From contig NZ_LT594324.1 of NCBI RefSeq assembly GCF_900089605.1, forward strand, positions 4,898,001 through 4,962,000: a stretch of DNA of 64,000 nucleotides, in the 5' to 3' direction. The notes beneath the pieces were generated by a model. That model did not search any database. It had not been told where the DNA came from and saw only the letters and a program-made list of their open reading frames with translations. The stretch is from Micromonospora narathiwatensis. Lineage in GTDB: Bacteria > Actinomycetota > Actinomycetes > Mycobacteriales > Micromonosporaceae. A program made the translations under genes and the position numbers. The stretch's first letter is position 1, and every line of letters starts with the position of its first letter. Shown piece by piece: positions 59,547 through 64,000 of this stretch.

Positions 59547-61946
59547 TCAGGAGACGTTGACCGCGGTGTCGTCAATGACGAAGGACGTCTGGTAGAGGAC
59601 GTCTTCGGTGGCGGTGAACTTCAGGGTGACGTTCTGGCCGGCGTAGGCGGCCAGGGAGAACGTCTTCTGGCTGTAGCCGGTGGCCTTGTTCAGGTTGGAA
59701 TAGGTGGCCAGGGTCGTCAGGACGGTGCCGGAGGAGTTGAGGACCTGCACCGTGAGCTTGTCGTAGGCGGTGGTGGTGGTCGTCTCCGAGCTGTCGATGT
59801 GCAGCCAGAAACTGAAGTTGTAGGTGGTGCAGCCGGTCGGCAGGCTCACCGACTGGGACAGGGTGTCGGTGTGGGTGCTGCCGTAGCCGTCCATCCAGGC
59901 GTTCCAGGTGCCGCCGTGGGTGGGCTGGCCGCTGGAGCCGTACTGGCCGATGACGCCGGTCGTGGCGGTCCAGACGGTGTTGCCGGACTCGAAGCCGGGG
60001 TTGCCCAGTTTCTGGCCGGCGCCGGTGCAGCCGCCGCCGGTGCCGTTCACGGTCAGCGTGTACGTCGTGGTCTTGGCGCCGGAGGTCGCGGTGCCGGTGA
60101 TCGTCACCGGGTAGGTGCCGGACGGGGTGCTGGCCGAGGTGCTGATCGTCAGGGTCGACGAGGCGCCCGAGGTCACCGACGCCGGGCTGAACGACGCGCT
60201 CGCGCCGGTCGGCAGGCCGGACGCGGAGAACGTCACGGTCTGCGCGGTCCCGCTGGTGGTCGCCGTCGACACGGTGGTGGAGACCGCGGAACCCGCCGTC
60301 ACCGAACCGGACGTCGGCGAGAGCGAGACGGAGAAGTCGTTGCCGGTCGACCCGCAGGGCGCGTCGTTGCCGGTCACGCTCACCGCGGTCCACGCCGCCT
60401 GGACGGCCTTGTACTCGGTGGAGCAGTTGCCGTACAGGTCGGTGGCGGCCTTGAGGGTGTACGCCCGGGCGGTGTTGGCCGGGTTGCTGGTGTTGACGTA
60501 CGTGGTGTTCGAGGTGAAGTACACGTCGAGCGCCCGGTACCAGATCTTCTCCGCCTTGGCGCGGCCGATGCCGGTCACCGCGGGGGCGGAGCCGCAGACC
60601 GGCGAGGTGCCGTACGCGGTGGCGCCGGTGCCCTCGGCGAGGTTGAAGAAGAAGTGGTTGCCCGGGCCGGACGAGTAGTGCACGTCGACGTTCTTGGTGG
60701 TGGTGGACCAGCAGGAGTGCGACGAGCCGTCCAGCGACGGGTTGTACATGTAGCGGAGCGGCTTGCCGTTGCCGTTGATGTTGATCTTCTCGCCGATGTC
60801 GTAGTCGCCCGGGTCGCTCGGCGCGTTGGCGTAGAACTCCACCATCGTGCCGAAGATGTCGCTGGTGGCCTCGTTGAGGCCGCCGGACTCACCGGAGTAG
60901 ACCAGGCCGGCGACCGCCTCGGTGACGCCGTGGCTCATCTCGTGGCCGGCCACGTCGAGCGAGACCAGCGGACGGGAGTTGCTCGACCCGTCACCGTAGG
61001 TCATCTGGGAGCCGTCCCAGAACGCGTTGACGTAGTTGTTGCCGTAGTGCACCCGGCTCGGCACGCCGGCGCCGTTGCCGAAGATGCCGTTGCGGCCGTG
61101 CACGTTCTTGAAGTAGTCGAACGTCACCGCGGCGCCGAAGTGCGCGTCGACGGCCGCCGACTGCCGGTTGGAGGTGGCGCCGTTGCCCCAGGTGTTGGTC
61201 GAGTTGGTGAACGTCGCGCAGGTCCCGGTGGTGGTGTTGTTCATGTCACAGGTGCGGCCGTTGCCGTGCGACGGGTCCACCATCGAGTAGGTGCTGCCGG
61301 AGAGCGTCGTGTCGATGCTGACGGTGCCCGAGTAGACGCTGTTGCCGGTGCCGGCGACCGACTCGATCTCGTCGTACGAGCCGATCACCTTGCCCGTGCT
61401 GGCGTCGGTGATGACGTGCAGCTTGGACGGGGTCTGCCGGTCGGCCTTCCAGCCGGAGGCGACGGTCTCCCAGGCCAGGCGGCCCTGACCCGAGCTGGCG
61501 TCGACGAAGAGTTCGGACGCGCCAACCGAGGTGAGCGTGCCGGAGAACGTCTTGCGCGCGCTGGCCTGGGCGGCGGCCGAGCCGACCTTGGCGGTGGTGC
61601 TCAGGGTGAGGGGCGCGGTCAGGCCGACCGAGGTGCCGGCCACGGCGCCGTTCGGGGCGGCGTGGACGACGAAGTCGCCGCCGTAGACGCGCAGGCCATG
61701 ATAGGTCCGGGTGTACCGGGTGTGGGTGGCGCCGGAGGCATCCACCTTGGTGCGGACGGCCTGGTACGCCTCACCGCTGGCGCCCTGCACGGCACCGGGG
61801 TTGGTGCGGAGGATGCTGTCCGCACGAGCTACCGCGGACTCCGCGGCCGGAGCGCTGGGTGTTGCCGCGTACGCCGTGGTGGTGACGCAGGTCAGCACGC
61901 CGCTGGTGAGCAGCGCTGCGCTGACGGCGGCAAGGGGTCTTTTCAC
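59547..61946 (-). CDS. Secreted M4 (thermolysin-like) metalloprotease
   Basis: A 799-residue secreted protease. The signal peptide starts KRPLAAVSAALLTSGVL with cleavage near AYA-AT. An FTP/PepSY propeptide extends to about residue 200. The catalytic domain has SLDVAGHEMSHGVTE (HExxH zinc motif) and SGGLNEATSDIFG (third ligand Glu). The M4 C-terminal domain follows, then an Ig-like Ser/Thr-rich domain and a final jelly-roll domain (LGNPGFESGNTVW to FVIDDTAVNVS), probably for binding. GTG start with AGGAGGG 4 nt upstream. Confidence 0.94.
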   Translation of the reverse strand: MKRPLAAVSAALLTSGVLTCVTTTAYAATPSAPAAESAVARADSILRTNPGAVQGASGEAYQAVRTKVDASGATHTRYTRTYHGLRVYGGDFVVHAAPNGAVAGTSVGLTAPLTLSTTAKVGSAAAQASARKTFSGTLTSVGASELFVDASSGQGRLAWETVASGWKADRQTPSKLHVITDASTGKVIGSYDEIESVAGTGNSVYSGTVSIDTTLSGSTYSMVDPSHGNGRTCDMNNTTTGTCATFTNSTNTWGNGATSNRQSAAVDAHFGAAVTFDYFKNVHGRNGIFGNGAGVPSRVHYGNNYVNAFWDGSQMTYGDGSSNSRPLVSLDVAGHEMSHGVTEAVAGLVYSGESGGLNEATSDIFGTMVEFYANAPSDPGDYDIGEKININGNGKPLRYMYNPSLDGSSHSCWSTTTKNVDVHYSSGPGNHFFFNLAEGTGATAYGTSPVCGSAPAVTGIGRAKAEKIWYRALDVYFTSNTTYVNTSNPANTARAYTLKAATDLYGNCSTEYKAVQAAWTAVSVTGNDAPCGSTGNDFSVSLSPTSGSVTAGSAVSTTVSTATTSGTAQTVTFSASGLPTGASASFSPASVTSGASSTLTISTSASTPSGTYPVTITGTATSGAKTTTYTLTVNGTGGGCTGAGQKLGNPGFESGNTVWTATTGVIGQYGSSGQPTHGGTWNAWMDGYGSTHTDTLSQSVSLPTGCTTYNFSFWLHIDSSETTTTTAYDKLTVQVLNSSGTVLTTLATYSNLNKATGYSQKTFSLAAYAGQNVTLKFTATEDVLYQTSFVIDDTAVNVS

Positions 61947-61988
61947 GGGCCCTCCTGAAGGGGGAAAGTTGTGACGGGGGTAGTCACG

Positions 61989-62010
61989 GATGTAGATATA
62001 GCGATACATC
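61989..62010. promoter_or_regulatory. Palindrome between protease and inhibitor-like genes
   Basis: GATGTA-N10-TACATC in the AT-richest part of the divergent gap. It is a candidate operator for either gene; the regulator is unknown. Confidence 0.4.
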
Positions 62011-62117
62011 GAGGAAAGCGGAAGAGGGTCGGGCGATTCCTGCCGGGGACATTGGCCGTTCGGACGAGGCGGCGCAGGTGGGTGGAACCGGATGGCCCCG
62101 CCGTGCGTCCGATCGGC

Positions 62118-62684
62118 ATGAGATCAACTCCCGTCGCCGCGGCCGTCCTCGCCGTGCTCCTCACCCCCCTCGCCGGGTGCGCCCAGGCCGGCGGGACGAG
62201 CGCCACCCCGACCAGCGCCACCCCGACCAGCGCCACCCCGACCAGCGCCACCCCGACCAGCGGCACGCCGACGGAGGGCCCGACCAGCGCACCGACCACC
62301 GAGTCGCCCACCGCCGCCGGCACCGGGCCGGCCGGCAGGCCGGGCGTGGACGTGGTGCTGACCAAGTCCGGCGGCTTCGCCGGGCTGGACGACACGGTGA
62401 CCGTGACGCCCGACGGCCGCTGGACCAAGGTCGACCGGGCGGGCGCCACCCGCACCGGCCAGCTCGACGCCGGTGACCTGGACCGGCTCCGGCAGCTCAC
62501 CGCCGACCGGCGCCTGCTCGCCGAGGCCACCGCCACCGCCCCGGTCAGCACGTGCGCGGACGCCTTCACCTACCAGCTCACCGTGGGTGCGGTCACCACC
62601 AGCTACGTGGACTGCTCGTCGGACCGCACGCCGCCCGCCGCCACCGCGGCCGTGGTCGAGCTGCTCACCCAGGCCACCGACTGA
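62118..62684 (+). CDS. Lipoprotein with emfourin-like (M4 protease inhibitor) domain
   Basis: A 188-residue lipoprotein. The signal ends in lipobox LAGC (cysteine about 21). A spacer of SATPT repeats and Thr/Pro/Ser stretch runs to about residue 75. The last 110 residues start VVLTKSGGFAGLDDTVTV and include CADAFTYQLTVGAVTTSYVDC. The SGGFAG opening and two-sheet layout resemble emfourin, the protein inhibitor of M4 proteases, and it is divergent from an M4 protease gene. Two cysteines could form a disulfide. An inhibitor role is inferred. Confidence 0.68.
   Translation: MRSTPVAAAVLAVLLTPLAGCAQAGGTSATPTSATPTSATPTSATPTSGTPTEGPTSAPTTESPTAAGTGPAGRPGVDVVLTKSGGFAGLDDTVTVTPDGRWTKVDRAGATRTGQLDAGDLDRLRQLTADRRLLAEATATAPVSTCADAFTYQLTVGAVTTSYVDCSSDRTPPAATAAVVELLTQATD
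62199..62273 (+). repeat. 15-bp tandem repeat coding SATPT
   Basis: AGCGCCACCCCGACC occurs four times in a row, then a degenerate fifth copy. It encodes the flexible linker of the lipoprotein, and copy number is likely to vary between strains. Confidence 0.92.
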
Positions 62685-62759
62685 CGCCCGCCGACGGGTA
62701 CGCACGGCGGAACCAGCGCGGGCGGGGGATCCGTCCCGGGGCGACTCGCCCGCACAAAC

Positions 62760-62794
62760 GTCGGGAGGCGCGAGCCTGGCCCGCGCCTCCCGAC
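62760..62794. terminator. Perfect 13-bp bidirectional terminator hairpin
   Basis: GTCGGGAGGCGCG and CGCGCCTCCCGAC pair around 9 nt, between the convergent lipoprotein and DUF998 genes. Confidence 0.75.
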
Positions 62795-62811
62795 AAACCG
62801 CTGCCCCGCCG

Positions 62812-63468
62812 TCAGCGGACCGCCCGGAGCAGGGTCGCCGAGACCCAAGCCCAGCCGGCCGCCACCGCCACCGCGAACGCCACCAGCGCGGCCGCCCGCC
62901 CACCGCTGGCCACCAGCGCCAGCCAGGCCGCCGCGAAGAAGACTCCGGTGATCGCGCTGTACGCCGCCCAGCCGCGCTCGCCGCGCCGGGCGAAACGGCG
63001 GGCGGTGATCAGGCAGGCCGCGATGAGCGCCGAGAAGGCGACCGCCCCGGCGCCGAAGTGCGCGAACCCGTGCCAGCTCACCTCGCCCGGGCCGCGCGGC
63101 GTGCCGGCCGGGAAGCCGTCGAACGGATCGGCCACGAAGATCCCCGCCAGCACCAGGCCGAGACCGTACTGGCCGAGCAACCAGGGGCCGCTGACCGGGC
63201 CGAGACCGGGATGCGGGGTCCGCCGCAGCGCCAGGGCCGCCCCGACGCAGAGCAGCCCGGCGACGATGAAATTGCCTATCTGCAGCCAGCCCAGGTCCCC
63301 GTTGCCGAGCACGCTGACCGGGTGCCGGCGGAAGTCGAAACCGTCGCGGGCCAGCCCCTGGACCAGCGCGACCGCCACCCAGAGCGGGCCGGCCACGACG
63401 CCGCCGGCGAGCAGCACCCGGCCGACGCTCGCCCGCGCCACCGGCCGCACCGTGATCGCCTCGGTCAC
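62812..63468 (-). CDS. DUF998 family membrane protein
   Basis: A 218-residue protein with six membrane helices. The family's early HPVSVLGNGDLGWLQIGNF loop and FDGFPAGTP segment are present. Function unknown. GTG start with GGTGGA upstream. It starts 13 bp after the VOC gene ends on the same strand, so they form an operon. Confidence 0.83.
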   Translation of the reverse strand: MTEAITVRPVARASVGRVLLAGGVVAGPLWVAVALVQGLARDGFDFRRHPVSVLGNGDLGWLQIGNFIVAGLLCVGAALALRRTPHPGLGPVSGPWLLGQYGLGLVLAGIFVADPFDGFPAGTPRGPGEVSWHGFAHFGAGAVAFSALIAACLITARRFARRGERGWAAYSAITGVFFAAAWLALVASGGRAAALVAFAVAVAAGWAWVSATLLRAVR

Positions 63469-63481
63469 CGATCCACCCGTC

Positions 63482-63901
63482 TCAGGCCTGGGTGAACATC
63501 TGGCCGATGCGGATCTTGTTGCCGAACGGGTCGCGGATGCCGAAGTCGATCCCGTACGGCCGCTCGGTCGGCTCGTCGTAGGCCTCCACGCCCTTCGCCA
63601 TCAGCTCCGCGTACGTCTTGTGGGCGTCGTCGGTGGTCATGAAGAGGTGGCCGCCCAGCGCGCCCTTGGTGAGCAGCTCGCGGACCTGCTCGGCGGTGGC
63701 CGGGTCGAGGGCCGGCGGCCCGGGCTTCTCCAGCAGGATCTCGCGCTCCGGGTCACCCGGCAGGTTGACCGTGAGCCAACGCATGAAGCCGAGGTCCGCG
63801 TCCGTGTTGACCTCCATGCCGAGCTTGCCGACGTAGAAGTCGAGGGCCTCGTCCTGGTCGAGAACATAGATCTGAGAGCGGGAAATCGCGTTCATCGTCA
63901 T
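63482..63901 (-). CDS. VOC-fold (glyoxalase/bleomycin resistance type) protein
   Basis: A 139-residue protein. ISRSQIYVLDQDEALDFYVGKLGMEV and YGIDFGIRDPFGNKIRI are the paired beta-alpha-beta units of a vicinal-oxygen-chelate fold. RDPFGNKI is the standard closing motif. Could be a dioxygenase, isomerase or binding protein. The start may be two codons later (MNAISRS). Confidence 0.87.
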   Translation of the reverse strand: MTMNAISRSQIYVLDQDEALDFYVGKLGMEVNTDADLGFMRWLTVNLPGDPEREILLEKPGPPALDPATAEQVRELLTKGALGGHLFMTTDDAHKTYAELMAKGVEAYDEPTERPYGIDFGIRDPFGNKIRIGQMFTQA

Positions 63902-64000
63902 GCCGGAAACGCTAGAGCAGATCGCTGACCTGCCGCTTATCCAAAACTGATCGGTTCCCGGGCGCCTGGGTCGGCGTCGGCCGTCGGTTGCCCCTGCGTC
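63902..64000. other. Intergenic, window end
   Basis: The upstream region of the VOC-DUF998 operon. No gene can be recognised before the window ends. Confidence 0.4.

Noticed and set aside
59514..61958. Open frame of over 800 codons opposite the M4 protease
   Set aside because: Repetitive Gly/Val/Arg composition and complete overlap with a clear secreted protease gene.
62199..62273. Tandem 15-bp repeat as a regulatory repeat array
   Set aside because: It is in frame and encodes a Ser/Ala/Thr/Pro lipoprotein linker, which explains it.

Overview
The window is a very GC-rich, densely coded stretch of an actinomycete chromosome, most likely a Micromonospora or close relative. This is inferred from codon use, many GTG starts, SAM-IV and SAM-I riboswitches, an ECF41 sigma factor, a stand-alone HrcA/CIRCE-type groEL and DUF families typical of this group (DUF3263, DUF4031, DUF4032). 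I saw no phage, insertion sequence, CRISPR array, rRNA or tRNA. It reads as core or shell chromosome in short operons, mostly separated by clear hairpin terminators.

Layout. 1-7.5 kb: end of pstB, a divergent epoxide hydrolase/WYL-regulator pair around a palindrome, a NUDIX hydrolase, a Gfo/Idh oxidoreductase, and a phosphate block (DUF47-pit operon and ppk2) with a three-unit PHO-box-like repeat. 7.5-13.4 kb: an ECF41 sigma factor behind a match to its own promoter type, DUF402, a DinG-like helicase, an AI-2E transporter, a GroES-like protein and a small membrane peptide. 13.4-18.6 kb: a PrsW protease, a SAM-IV riboswitch with a cysteine-desulfurase-like enzyme, a FUSC transporter, HD and DUF4031 proteins. 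18.6-24.5 kb: glpD, a membrane-fused subtilase, a double GNAT. 24.5-30.7 kb: groEL with two CIRCE operators, a proline-rich membrane protein, a cold-shock protein, GNAT, paaN. 30.7-34.6 kb: a GNAT with a strongly structured leader, thrC under a SAM-I riboswitch, a small lipoprotein, DoxX with a CebR-like palindrome.

34.7-38.5 kb holds the most unusual locus: one polypeptide joining an extracytoplasmic X-Pro-peptidase-like hydrolase to a cytoplasmic ABC ATPase, overlapping its permease gene. 38.8-43.3 kb: roadblock protein, CDC48-like double AAA ATPase with a decayed first ring, and a GvpZ/GvpY-like pair. 43.6-48 kb: GNAT, PP2C-like phosphatase, DUF3263 protein and an ABC-2 exporter with twin operators. 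48-52 kb: an amino-sugar locus (DeoR regulator, SIS enzyme, ROK kinase, nagA). 52-58.6 kb: DUF4032, PAP2, APC permease, an RCK-TM-RCK channel-like protein, an MSMEG_6728-type protein, HNH nuclease. 58.7-64 kb: enoyl-CoA hydratase, a secreted M4 metalloprotease divergent from a lipoprotein resembling its emfourin inhibitor, DUF998 and a VOC protein.

Functionally the window is rich in RNA-level and local control: two classes of SAM riboswitch on sulfur and aspartate-family metabolism, tandem CIRCE, an ECF promoter, and several start codons placed 6-8 nt after a TANNNT -10 box, suggesting leaderless transcripts. All functions are inferred from sequence reading alone; no search was run.
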